Below, in pieces: positions 47,740 through 58,274 of a DNA stretch of 64,000 bases. Source of the stretch: Tetraselmis striata. Lineage: Eukaryota > Chlorophyta > Chlorodendrophyceae > Chlorodendrales > Chlorodendraceae. The position numbers were made by a program, and so were the translations under genes. Each line of letters starts with the position of its first letter. Positions within the stretch are counted from its first letter, which is position 1. The stretch lies in contig VCJN01001203.1 of assembly GCA_006384855.1 (NCBI GenBank), positions 62,001-126,000 on the forward strand. Direction: 5' to 3'. The notes under the pieces were generated by a model. The model was not told where the DNA came from. It worked only from the letters and a program-made list of their open reading frames with translations, and made no database searches.

Positions 47740-48165
47740 ATATCTTAAAACAGGGAGTGAAATCTCACTGGCCTTCAATTAATACGGCTCGTACAGCAGC
47801 CCACAGAATTCTTTGCACGTTTTTATGGCGGGTATGATTTCGGTTTGGTCGCTTCTAGTCGGTAAACCCACGCATAGTTTACGCCGCTGGATCCATTGCG
47901 AGGATAACCATGAAAGAGCGGGCACATGATGCCCGGCCGGGTTGTAGGTGGACGGTTTGAGCGCACGGCACGCCGACATTTGGAAATGAAGAACCGTGTT
48001 TTTCTCCCATGGTCGCCGAGGTACATGTGTTGGCCACATACCCCATGCCGTACGGCGCATGGTTTGGAATCTATGGTCAGCTAGCGGGCTACATGCAACA
48101 TTCGCAAACTGGCACTTCGCCTTGCAAGGAGCAATAATATTGCAATCACGTTTAAATTCCTAACA

Positions 48166-48276
48166 ATTTCGGCGTTTTATCAGATTGGGCTTCAAATTAT
48201 TAGTGCGATGGAATGACCCGTGACCTACGCTTTCCAACGCACTAATTTTCAGCCCAGTCTGATAACACGCCGAAAT
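48166..48276. repeat. Foldback (MITE-like) inverted repeat
   Basis: Arms of about 40 bases (48166-48207 and 48238-48276) are near-perfect inverted copies: ATTTCGGCGT...TTATCAGATTGGGCT against AGCCCAGTCTGATAA...ACGCCGAAAT, with a ~30-base loop. It could be a tiny foldback element or a structured RNA. Confidence 0.8.
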
Positions 48277-48624
48277 ATTATGGCCTGTCAAAGTTACCCC
48301 ATGTTCTAGTATCCTAGCCAGCCCACTCACTGTGGGTGGGGGCGCATGATGGGGGCATATAATATGCCCTTCCACGCAAGCTCCGAGGCGCGAGGACCCC
48401 TTGGATAGGTCTCCACGTCGCGCGGGCCCCGTCATCATTTTGGCTTTTCCCTTTAGATGATGGGTGACATGTGTGACAACATGCGCGCAGACCTGTGCAG
48501 CAGTGGCGACATTGCTGTCGAGGGGGCCAGCCCGCGCTTAGCCTACGGTGCGGGCGGTATAAGCATGCACCTATGGAAATCGAAGGCACTTAATGTGTTC
48601 TACTTTCACCCATGTGTTCTACTT

Positions 48625-48664
48625 TTATCCCACAATTTTCCAAGCTTGGAAAATTGTGGGATAA
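48625..48664. repeat. Perfect 40-bp palindrome
   Basis: TTATCCCACAATTTTCCAAG followed directly by its exact reverse complement, with no spacer. Confidence 0.93.
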
Positions 48665-49265
48665 TTGGCCCCATCACGACGACGGGATTACTGGCACACT
48701 CTCATGATAATTCCATGCATTGCATCGGCAGCGTGCATAGATTGGGCTCAATCTCGGTGGTCTTACAGTGCATGCATACGTCCCCCCACCACCGGCAGCG
48801 CGCGGGCATATGCGAAGGATGGTAGCTACGCCGCCAACAAGTTGCCCTTTACTCATCGGCCTTTTTTTTCTGTGGTTTTAGCCCTACATGTGCCAAGCAA
48901 TGCCATTGCCGAAGAACAATTCTAAAGTGCGATAACCGGGAATGGCGCCAAGGCGAGGATACGCCCGGATTTCTATGCGCAAAGACTTACGTGGACTGGT
49001 GTAGTAATCCTATCAGTATGTATACACGAATATATCAACTGAAACTAATCAATTTCGAAGACGAATTTCGTTTTGCCCAAAAAACGTCTCGCAGATTGTT
49101 TCACATTGTCAAGAGCCGAAAATTGGCAGAGAGCGAGGTTCAGTGAGCGCGAGTAGAGAGTAAAGGGGGGGGGGGGCGCTTTGTGTATCACAACGAAATT
49201 GGAAGATGGCAGGCTCAACTATTTACGGATGCTTTTATGTCTGCTCGTGTGTCTGCCACTGTGCC

Positions 49266-49410
49266 ACGAAGGGACACCGTTACGGGCGAACTAGTAAACC
49301 GTATCAATGCAACAACAAATGGAACTAGAAAGCGGTTGAGGAAAGGAGGAAAACCCCGAAACTTGTGTACAACATATTTCAAAGACGAGTTTGGTTTTAC
49401 AAGGAAAGAG
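49266..49410 (+). repeat. Terminal-type repeat of the tyrosine-recombinase element family
   Basis: Resembles 52120-52215. Shared blocks include GGTTGAGGAAAGGAGGAAA-CCCC, CATCAATAAG/TATCAATGCAACAA and ATTTCAAAG. It marks the downstream edge of a minus-oriented recombinase element copy. The short GGAAAACCCC end recurs at 52561. Confidence 0.6.
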
Positions 49411-49440
49411 CGAAAGGAGCGAGCGTCAGATTGACAAAGC

Positions 49441-50100
49441 AAGGGCAGCGCTAGGTCACGAAGTACGCGCCGGGAAGGCCACCGCTGCGCGGAGTCTTGA
49501 TGTACTTGGAAATGGCGCAGAGGCGCGATGTGGCCGAAGAACAGGCAGTCGTTCGACATGGGAAGGCGGAACATTGGGGTTGATGTAGTCCAGGACGACG
49601 TCGGAGTTGCGCCGTTGCGCGCCCAACCGCGCATATAGCGGATGTGGGACACCAAAACGCCGATAGGGTTGGCGGTCGAGGCCGGACCCTTGCGGAGGCC
49701 GGCTGTGAGAGCTCCATGTGCTTGGGAGAGGCGCTGCACCAACGAGACGAACGGCGGTAGAAAGCCACTCTGCCACAGTGGCGGCTGTCTAGGAGGCCGA
49801 GTGCTCGGCATGGGTTCGAGTCTGCCAAGGCAACATGGGACTAGGGCACTTACTACACATTGTCCATGAATTGCCGGAGGAGACGGCAACGCGGGGGTGT
49901 CCGGGAATGGGGATGAGGAGGAGGACGCGCATGTCGCCAATGCCGCGTTTCGTGGCGCAGCCCTTCTCGCAGTAAATCTGCAAGGCACTGTTGTACGAAT
50001 CGACGTGTACGTCATGTACTAGACAAGACACACCAAAAGGCCCACGGGCGACAAACATGAAGTTGACGACCGCGGCCATGAGGGCGCGGAAGGCGTACCG
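49441..50100 (-). pseudogene. Decayed tyrosine recombinase (retroelement/Crypton type), copy 1
   Basis: Minus-strand frames read GLRKGPASTANPIGVLVSHI, then RYMRGWARN and, one frame away, SDVVLDYINPNVPPS. This matches the C-terminal catalytic part of tyrosine recombinases of DIRS-like or Crypton-like elements: (S)LRKGA-S-A, then IR/RY-GGW, then the DYI nucleophile tyrosine. A frameshift separates the helices and the N-terminal part is degraded. It is not functional. Confidence 0.72.
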
Positions 50101-51530
50101 GTACTTGGGGGTGGAGCAAATACGAGCAGCTCGGCATGCTTAGTAAATAAGTAAGCAACATCAGCGGTTAAGGAGACACGCAGAGCAACCGCATCCACGC
50201 GGCGTTGCTGAAACACCAGGACCCGACACGCAGCCACGAGGTACACGCTGTCCTTAGCCACGTAGTTGATGTTGCGTATCTCGAAGAAGGTGTTGATTGC
50301 AAGCGGGTAGGTGTAGGGCTGCATCGACTTAGCCCCAATGTGACCCGGCCCTCTCGCCGATTTCAGGCGACGTACCAAACCGCCGTCGCGGTCGTCGCCT
50401 CCATGGAGCTTATGTTATCGGGTCGTGGGAGAACTCGGCGAACAACAGACTTCTTCAAAGTCTGATTGGAGAGGGAGCCAATAACGAGGACGACGGCTCG
50501 TTGTTCGAGTTCGTCGGAGCCGAAAGTGTCATGTAGACGATCGAGCGCGGCGTGACGCCACCCAGTAAATAAGGGGGAGGGGGGGGACCGTTGTCGGTGC
50601 ATCAATCATATACGTACGACGCTTGACAAAAATGGTAACATGGCGATGAGACAACCGAGAAAATTTTTTAGCGGCATCCGTTGTAAGTCACTACCGGCAG
50701 TGGCACTGTAACTATCGGACGGGTTTGGCACGGCACGGGTCTGCGGGGCAAGGTTCAGGTAGGCGGCCGCCCCGCGCGCCCGTTTCGCTCGTGGCGCGTG
50801 TCGCGCTCGTAGCGCGCGTCGCGCGCCAAACGTACGCGCGTGAATGAAGGTCTATGCGAACCAGTTGTAACCCGTAGAGTAACAACCGAAAGCCACCGGG
50901 TAAATGGTACGGAAGACGGGTCGTTAAGCCGTCATTTGTGCATGCCTGCGGATGATTGAGCCGCACATCATGCTGCATGGAGCGCCGCACCAAGTCTTCA
51001 AAAAGTATATATGCAGAGAAGGGGGGTCCGGGTAGGACATTGGACGCTAATTCTGTCGTTGAGCTGATGCCATGGTTCGCTTTATTTGCGGCGGTCACCG
51101 AAAGGTGGCCTTGTATGGCGCTGGCAACTCCGAAGAAAGGCGCCCAACGCCATCACTTGCACTCACCCTTCACGCCCGTGCCCGCCCTCGCGCCCACGCC
51201 CGCGCCCACGCCTACGAGATTCGCATGCACGCGTGCAGTAGCTGATGTGGCCTTGACACTGCTCATAACCGTCGCCTCGAAGACCCGTCGCTCATATTCG
51301 CGCATCAAGTCGCCGAAGACGGTTGAACCGAGGTACTCCGTGGCGGGATGGAAGTGCTGAGCCCGCAACACGTCCAAAACACCTTATTTCCTGGTCATAG
51401 TGAGTGCGCTTGGTATCGGGCAGCTCCCGGAACAAAATGCGAAATGACAAAACCGGAACACCTTGCCAATGGCCTCGGCAGAGTTGCGCGCACGCACGAG
51501 GTAGTGCGAGAATTCTCGGTTATTAGCAAC
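50101..51530 (-). pseudogene. Probable upstream part of recombinase element copy 1
   Basis: Minus-strand short frames (50378-50019, 51098-50712, 51377-51153) are continuous in composition with the recombinase remnant. One contains HPATEYLGSTVFGDLMREYE. None has a recognised domain alone. I read this as decayed 5' coding sequence of the same element. Confidence 0.35.
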
Positions 51531-52374
51531 TAGGATGTAGGTGTGTAGGTCGTCGAGAGAAAACGGGGCAGCGGTGTGAGCCCCGAATCATGTCACCCAA
51601 AGATACTCCTTTTGGACAGGTAGATGTCGGTCGTCACTCTTGAGGAAGCCGTTCGTCGGACTATAGTGAGCACCCGGCACCCAGCACCCCACTAACAGAC
51701 CGGGCACCCGAGCGACCCGGCTAACCGGTCGAGCGTCTTCGTGACCATGCTATGCTCTCTGCTGCAAGAGGTCTGGCTATACCGTGAGGCAGTGATCCTC
51801 GCCACCCGCGGATTTTGAACACAGTCGGTCGCCTTGGGCTAGGTCTCGCAAGTCGGGGCTCATAGTGGCTCCCCCGATGCTTGCCGGTTGTCGCTATAAT
51901 CGCGGAACCCGGAACCATGTGCCCAACCTCCATCGCCATCGCGGCCACGAGCCGTTGAATGAGCCAGCGACGCAGAATGCTCTAGCATCAACGCAGGTTG
52001 GCGTGCATGCCCGCTTAAAGCGATTCATTCGAGCGTCGGCTCGGCGACACGTTCTTCTCCATTTACCATCGTGACACACGGACGTACGGACACGATAATC
52101 ACACCCGTACCACACTAAGGGGCACAACTACGGGTGAAATAGCAACCTGTACCACTGCATCAATAAGAATTCAGCGGTTGAGGAAAGGAGGAAACCCCAT
52201 ATATACGAGCTATTTCAAAGGGAGGTAGGCAGGGAATATTAGCCAAAACTGCGCATGCTTAGTTACACGGAAAGGGCGGGGGAGTTGCGGCAAAGAGCGA
52301 CAAAAGAGGGAGGGAGGGCGGGTTATGCGGGCATGAGGTTAGCACAAAACCAAGAGAGTGGTCCAACCATGCAG

Positions 52375-52580
52375 ACGATGGTGGTTTTATAAGATTTGAT
52401 GGGTATACGGGGGTGACCGCTGTTTGCGCCGCGGGTTGCACGCAAAGTGCCGTACATCGGCTTTTCGGTGCTAAAGCACCAGCATTGCCCGCGAACTGAC
52501 GTGGCGCCAAGATCGCGAGCAACTTGTGGCGACACCCATGTGCAGGGAGGGAAAAAGGAAAACCCCAAGAACACAGCTCT
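52375..52580 (+). repeat. Repeat copy preserving the empty insertion site of the DIRS-type element
   Basis: Homologous to 57897-58076, with GGTGGTTTTATAAGATTTGA, GTGCCGTACATCGGCTTTTC and GGTGCTAAAGCACCA. Where the 58-kb copy is interrupted by the split-repeat element, this copy continues without a break from AGGGAGGGAAAAAGGAAAA into CCCCAAGAACACAGC, so it shows the unoccupied state. Confidence 0.85.
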
Positions 52581-52639
52581 GAATATTTCAAGGGGAAGCA
52601 AGCCACCTCGTTCTTCTCTACTTAGCCTCCGTTCTACTT

Positions 52640-53375
52640 AGCTGTTTATGCCTCCGTTCTTGGCGGATGGGGGCGGGGCGGTGGCCGACGGTGCGGGGGC
52701 GCTGCCGAGAAGGCTGCGAAAGACCACATGGCGGGAGAGCCGGCCGAACAGAAGCGCGGCGGCGCGGGTAAGAGGCGTCGTCGGGTCGATGTAGTCGTTA
52801 ATTGCTGCTCAATTGCGGGCCAGACCGCCCCAGTGGCGGATTTTGTCCAGGGGCACGCGTGCTGCGTTCGCGCCAGACGCCGCGCCCTTTCGTAAGGAGT
52901 GCGAGGTGCACACGAATCCTTCGGGGGGGGGGGGGGGGGGGGGGAGATTGATGCGGCCGACGGCCCGTTTGCGCCCGTCGCCGAGGGTGGAGACGTTCCA
53001 CGTAAGGGGCGGGTAGCCCCGTCGCCGGGGAGCGCCTATAATCGGCCAGGTTACTTGGCGGAGGGGGCTGCCCGGAACGCTGCGTCGCGGTAAGCGATGA
53101 AGCGGCGGAGAAGGGCAGTCGACGCGGGCACGGCGGTGGCAAAGATTTGGAGTAGCAAGGGGCTTAAACCCGTCTCGACGCTTGCGATGTCCCCCCTTCT
53201 CGCGTTGACGAAGAGGGTGATGTTGTGGGTGTCCACGGCCATGTCTCGTACTCGGTGCTGTCGAGGAGGAGATGCCTTCCTCGTCTATGCAAAACTCGGC
53301 AAAGAGGCGGATCTTGCCTTCGTAGTTGGAGTAGGTGTTGGCCGTGAGCGAGGTAATCGGCAGATCGAGCACCTT
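52640..53375 (-). pseudogene. Decayed tyrosine recombinase, copy 2
   Basis: On the minus strand an N-terminal SAM-like segment (LPITSLTANTYSNYEGKIRL, about 53360) leads to the catalytic region. That region contains CTSHSLRKGAASGANAARVP, IRHWGGLARN, a stop codon, then INDYIDPTTPLTRAAALLFG to about 52690. The Arg of HSLRKG, the IRHWGG block and the DYI tyrosine are recognisable family features. Internal frameshifts and the stop make it a pseudogene. A G19 run (52926-52944) interrupts it. Confidence 0.78.
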
Positions 53376-54290
53376 GGCGCCCCTAGTCGTCCGTGCCGTA
53401 AAGGGCCTCGATGCTGCCTCGCATGAGCTCGCTCACGGGAGCCTTTGCTTCGGCGTCGGCGATGAAGTAGGTAGGTGTCTTCGTGCATGGTGCGGCTGAC
53501 ACGCCGGAACGCGCCGTACGATGTTGCCGGGTCAAAGGGTGGCGCTCGCTTGATGGCGACGACATGACCAGGTGCGGCATGAAGCCGATGCCATGACGGC
53601 AGGGTACTGTAGCCGTTGACCTCGTAGCGAGCGCCGCGTGAGTACCTGGCTCGCCTAGCTGCTCGTGAGAGGCTGCTGCGCGGACGGCGGGCAAAGAGGG
53701 TTAGCGCGGCAGGTTGGGGAGGCCGCGCCAGAAAGGGGGGGTCGGTGTAGACTCGTGAGGTTGATGTTGAAGAACAGAGTAGAGCATGAGCGGTTGACCC
53801 AGGCGAGAGTACATGCAAGATGACGGCTCGCGTAGGAGGGTAAGTGGTGAGGGAGTCTTGCTCATGCCGACGACTTCAGTGCAACGTTACTTGGAAGTTG
53901 CGCCCGGAGGCGTGTCCTCGAAACGCAACTGATTGAGGTCGGCACTGCGGAGCACCTCATCATTCGGCCTTGTCGACCGAGGGGGCCTCAACCTTACAAG
54001 AGCCCTTCGTGGCGTCCGTAGCGATGGTGGCTGGTGGGGCCACCGCCTACTCGCTCCCCGGGCGCGTAGTCTTGAAGTTTTCGCGGCTGCCGCCGCCGTA
54101 CTGGTCGCGGTCGTTGCGCCGGAGGGCGCTGCCGACGCGCTGGCGGGAGGTGGTTTTTGCGGCGCTCGCAATGTTGGCGTCGTAGACGCGGTCCGTGTAG
54201 AGCTCCAATAGCTCGGAGAACTCGGGCGACCCCAGGTTCTCATTACCGGGGCGGAGTTAGCGCTCGCGTACGACGTCGAGATCGAAAGTT
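53376..54290 (-). pseudogene. Upstream coding remnant of recombinase element copy 2
   Basis: Minus-strand frames contain LGSPEFSELLELYTDRVYDA and TTSRQRVGSALRRND near 54240-54090, then a Ser/Arg-rich tail. This is gag-like or an accessory ORF, but no domain is identified. Confidence 0.4.
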
Positions 54291-54570
54291 GAAAGCAATA
54301 CAAAAGATCCGAGTATGTCATACACCTGCGGGCAACCACATAAGTAGCCATATGTACTACACGGGCAACCGCGAGTACCGGTATATCGCGATGTACGAGT
54401 ATCGATATCGGGCAGCCGAGTATCGGTACGAGTATAGCTATAACGTTCCATCCTGTCCCATCCATGGACGACTAATCTGATTTCCGGGTGATAAGGAAAT
54501 CGAACCAGTAACCTCTTGGATCGCAGCCAAGGCTCCGAAACCAGTGAAAGCAATACAAAAGATCCACACT
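54290..54570 (-). repeat. Dispersed palindromic-block/SINE-like repeat, copy 2
   Basis: Inverted relative to 47150-47530. Same blocks (TACACCTGCGGGCAACCACA, GTACGAGTATCGATATCGGG, TCCATCCATGGACG, GGCTCCGAAACCAGTGAAAG). Confidence 0.8.
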
Positions 54571-54651
54571 TGTCACTTTCCATCCGGCCCATAACACCGG
54601 GCGAAGTATTGCTTATGTGCTAAACCCGGGCGAGCTGGCGCGGCTCTACTG

Positions 54652-56016
54652 GTGATGATAGTGTACTCCTGTGAAACGGGGGACCGCCCGACGACCGGAC
54701 GACCCACCACCATGCCAACTGACGGCCATCGCCCACAGAGGCGTGAAGAGCAGGCTCCACAGAAGATCATCACTACAGCCACCATGGAGATCAAGAGACC
54801 CAAGGAGCAACAGAAGGCCGCGGTCGGCGCCGCTCTCGATGCGCCGCGCGGCGTCAAGACCCAACTGCTTCCCAAGATCCGAACCGCCATCAATGCGGAA
54901 CAAATCGCATGCACCCGACTTCCACCGGCTGCCCGCCCCAGGCTAACTGACGGCCAGTGCCCTCCGAGGCGTGAAGAACAGGCTCCGCAAGAGACTACCA
55001 CAACAGCCAACATGAACATCAACAGATCCGAGGAACACCAGGCGGCCGAGGTCGGCGCCACTATTGATGCGCCGCGCAGCGGCGGAAAAGAACCCCCCAA
55101 GACCCCAGCAACCATTGCCGTGAAAAACTTCACATACACCCGCCTCCCACCTGCTGTCCGCCGCCTCCTTCGCGTCTCGAGCCGCCAGTCCCGCCAGCCC
55201 CCAATCAATCTTCCCCTTGATACCGACTGTGCCACGCAAGTCGCCCTGCTATTCGGCAATCTGGCGACCCGCAACCGTGCGACGGGGGTCGACTTGCGCC
55301 GCAACCGTGAGTTCCAGAACCCGATCCGTGCCCTCGGCCCCAAGCTCAGGGTATACACATCAACCCACAACGTCCAAGCGGTGACCCGACGCGACCCTAT
55401 ACGGGCTGCCGCCGCTCCAGCAGGGGTGAGACGAGCCGAACCCGCCACTGACACGGGATCCGACGCGAAACTCGTCGCAAGCAGTATCACGCACCTATAT
55501 GGGCGGGAGAAGATCGCGACTGCTCACCACCCGGTGCCGCCTACAGCCGACGAGTCGGCGATGCACCACGGCCAGCTCCCCCAAGAGCTCCAGCCACCAC
55601 CAACTACCCAGCTACAAGTGGCCCACGTCCCGGCCGCGGCCGCCCCTCAAGCCACGGAGATGGACAGCGACGACTCGCCACCGGCAGTCGAGAAGCCGGC
55701 GACAAGCGTCGATCAAGCCCTGAGCCGGCTCCACCGGCCGCAGCCCAAGCCCCCACCGCGACAAGAGAGGCCTCGCTCGGAGGCCACTAACCCCTCGAGC
55801 ATACCCTCACATTCAGCACACCAGCCCAGGCGTCCCGCCTGGCCCAGCTCGCGGCAGAGGCTCATCGCCCCCGCCGTCCCCCGCGCCGGACGGCCCCGCC
55901 CTTGCAGCCGCAGGTGGATCGTATGCGGATGCTCCGCAGGCAAGGCACCCAACCCCAAGCTGAAAGCACGCCCGCGACTATCAGCGCCGCCACCCAAGAA
56001 CTACGGACGTTTCTAG
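54652..56016 (+). CDS. 454-codon gag-like ORF with internal duplication
   Basis: A single uninterrupted frame starts with MMIVYSCETGDRP and ends KNYGRF-stop. Residues about 24-90 and 97-167 are a tandem repeat: both contain RREEQAPQ, then a Thr/Ile or Thr-rich stretch, then E-rich helix, DAPR and TRLPPA. The rest is Pro/Arg/Gln-rich, with a short STITHLYGREK-like patch and PPAVEKPATSVDQALSRL. No zinc knuckle, protease or RT is visible. Low complexity and position among mobile elements suggest a retrotransposon gag-type protein; a host gene cannot be excluded. The true ATG may be a later one (for example the M of MPTDGHRPQ at about 54712). Confidence 0.5.
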   Translation: MMIVYSCETGDRPTTGRPTTMPTDGHRPQRREEQAPQKIITTATMEIKRPKEQQKAAVGAALDAPRGVKTQLLPKIRTAINAEQIACTRLPPAARPRLTDGQCPPRREEQAPQETTTTANMNINRSEEHQAAEVGATIDAPRSGGKEPPKTPATIAVKNFTYTRLPPAVRRLLRVSSRQSRQPPINLPLDTDCATQVALLFGNLATRNRATGVDLRRNREFQNPIRALGPKLRVYTSTHNVQAVTRRDPIRAAAAPAGVRRAEPATDTGSDAKLVASSITHLYGREKIATAHHPVPPTADESAMHHGQLPQELQPPPTTQLQVAHVPAAAAPQATEMDSDDSPPAVEKPATSVDQALSRLHRPQPKPPPRQERPRSEATNPSSIPSHSAHQPRRPAWPSSRQRLIAPAVPRAGRPRPCSRRWIVCGCSAGKAPNPKLKARPRLSAPPPKNYGRF

Positions 56017-56189
56017 CCGGTACCCGGGTATGCCCGGAATGCATTTTTCGAATTTACCAGCACAATTCCCAGCAAGTATTACAAACTGTGTATCGCCCGA
56101 CCCGCGGGCTTGGTACCGGTACAGGCACGAGACGAAGTCATCATGCCATTAAACGCAGTATACTGTGCCAAAAAGAAATATATAGAAAA

Positions 56190-56585
56190 GGAGGGCATTG
56201 TAGCCCCCGCCCCCCAAGCTAGCCGGCTCCGCGGAACATAAATACTGAGCACCATATATATAGCTATTCCGGTTGGCTCCCCTCCCCCATCACACCTCAG
56301 TAGCAACAGGCGGGACGCCTCGGGCTGCCTTAGTGTGCCTGCTGAGCTCTGGATGGGATGGGTCAGACTTAGGTAGGGACAACAGGGGGGCGCTGCTGTC
56401 TTAGCTATAGCCCACTGGAAGGAGGAGGGGCTAGAGGAAACATTGGAGGATGGCCGGTAGCTTGAGCTGTGATAACACTTCGTGTTCTTCACTTTGGTTA
56501 GAGATAGCAGGTCGTAAGAGCAACTCAGTTTGAGCGAGTGGATGCAGCAGACTAGACGTTGTAACTAATTTCAATTTCAATTTCA
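56190..56585 (+). repeat. Dispersed ~385-bp repeat, copy B
   Basis: Same orientation as 23276-23660. It ends in AATTTCAATTTCAATTTCAA and runs directly into the next repeat family. Confidence 0.82.
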
Positions 56586-56990
56586 AAAGATCCGAGTTTG
56601 TCATACACCTGCGGGCAGCCGCACAAATAGCCACATATCCGGTACACGGGCAGCCGAGTACCGGTATATCGCGCTGTACGAGTATCGATATCGGGCAGCC
56701 GAGTATCGGTACGAGTATAGCTAACATCCCATCCATGGACGACTGTTAATCTGATTTCCGGGTGACAGGGAAATCGAACCAGCGACCTCCTGGATCGCAG
56801 CCAAGGCTCCGAAACCAGTGAACGCAATACAAAAGATCCGAGATTCCGAGGATGTCATATACCTGCGGGCAGCCGCATATCTAGCCATATAGCCGGTACA
56901 CATGCAGCCGAGTACCGATATATTGCGATGTACGAGTATCGATATCGGGCTGCCGAGCATCGGTACGAGTATAGCTAACGAAAGTGTCGC
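56580..56990 (-). repeat. Two further copies of the palindromic-block/SINE-like repeat
   Basis: Copies at about 56580-56830 and 56830-56990 are in tandem. They share TCGGTACGAGTATAGCTAAC, the GTACGAGTATCGATATCGGG block and, in the first, a minus-strand GGTTCGATTTCC box at about 56768-56780 with GATTTCCGGGTGACAGGG. Confidence 0.8.
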
Positions 56991-56994
56991 GGTG

Positions 56995-57535
56995 GTGCAT
57001 CTGCGTATCCCAGTGCTTGCGGAGGTAAGCCATACTGAATTGATGGCCGTCGTCGATGGCCTCCATGCTGTGGACGACGGCCTCGAGCCACTGCCCGAAG
57101 GCCGGAGTAATTCCGTGAATGACGCAAGCCGCCGCGAGCAGGTTACGCAGCTCGATAGTCGTGCCGGCGATGAAAGTCCCGTAGCACGCGGCATGGTAGT
57201 ATTCATTTGCTACCGGCTCTAGGCGAGGGTTACCAAGAAGTACTCGAGCACACGGTCGAGGGCGATGGGGAAGAGCCCGGGGCGTCGCGCGCAAACTGTC
57301 GGGAGGCATCTCGTTCTCGAAACCGGGCAGAGCAGTAGCGAGGGCGGTTTTCCAATCAAGGTAGTGTGGTTCGCTCGAAGGGGCGAAGGGCGCACGGGAG
57401 TTATGGTCCTCACCACCGGCGTGGGACTCGTCCCCCCCCCGGAATGGCGTCCTCTTCAGGTTGTCGGCGGCATAGAAGTCTTTTGAGTGGTGAAGAACCT
57501 AGAGAGTTGCTCTCAGATGAGTTTCTTCAATGTTT
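56995..57535 (-). pseudogene. Recombinase-element coding remnant, copy 3
   Basis: A minus-strand frame (57309-56990) reads LEPVANEYYHAACYGTFIAG, then LRNLLAAACVIHGITPAFGQ and WLEAVVHSMEAIDDGHQFSM. The part up to 57535 contains more frame fragments. It has protein-like helix composition but no recognised motif. Its position next to the 57.9-kb repeat parallels the copy at 52.4-54.3 kb, so I assign it to the same element family. Confidence 0.4.
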
Positions 57536-57896
57536 AACTTCCGCCATACGACGAGCCTCCTCGATTGAGCATGCCTCAGTAGCCGTCGTCCCGACACCCC
57601 CGACAGCCGCCGCCTTGCCGGCGTCGACCATCTTTGGGGCGGTAGGTGAGCCGCTCCTAGACATCGCAAAGGGGTCTCGGGGAGGGAGCTGCGTGGAGAA
57701 GAAAGAAAAGACAAGCCTCGGCTTGAGCTAGTCATGCAGCAGCAGCGCGAGCGGAGGGTGGAGGGTTTGGTACCGTTTCCGAGGGCATGAACACTCTGCA
57801 CGGTCCGAAACCGCGAGTTCCGTGTGCGAAACTGTGTGCGGGCAGGAGGCCAGCACAAAACCAAAAGAGTGGGTCTTCGAGAGTCGGGTCTAGCGG

Positions 57897-58076
57897 ATAA
57901 TGGTGGTTTTATAAGATTTGATGGGTACGCGGGTGGCACGCAGAGTGCCGTACATCGGCTTTTCGGTGCTAAAGCACCATTACTGCCAGCGGTCGATTAA
58001 TACTAGCGTAGCGCCAGGACCGCAGGCTGCTGGTAGCGACACCCGTATACCTTAGGTACAGGGAGGGACAAAGGAA
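57897..58076 (+). repeat. Repeat copy interrupted by the DIRS-type element (left half)
   Basis: Homologous to 52375-52560. Its sequence stops at AGGGACAAAGGAAA exactly where the split-repeat element begins; the expected continuation CCCCAAGAACACA resumes after 61648. Confidence 0.82.
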
Positions 58077-58274
58077 ACTGTAGGGTTTCCTTGGGAGGAA
58101 CGACCTAGGAAACCCTGGTTTTCGCAGCGCCGTCAGGGTTAAGTGACGACCCTGCCGGCCCGGTACGCCAGTACCGGCCGGCGCCGGTCCGGCGGCGCCC
58201 TTTAGCCGAGTATAAAGGGCGGCCGCGGACCGGAGGCGCCTTCAGTTGTTGGATGGCACCCGACTATATTGTCT
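58075..58274 (+). repeat. A1 split direct repeat
   Basis: 200 bp, collinear with 61022-61221. It contains GCCGGCGCCGGTCCGGCGGC and, only in this copy, GAGTATAAAGGG, a TATA-like motif about 60 bases before the first ORF's start region. It probably holds the promoter. Confidence 0.93.

Noticed and set aside
54573..55490. 305-codon minus-strand ORF
   Set aside because: Mirror of the longer plus-strand 454-codon frame, which shows an internal protein-level repeat; only one strand is likely coding.
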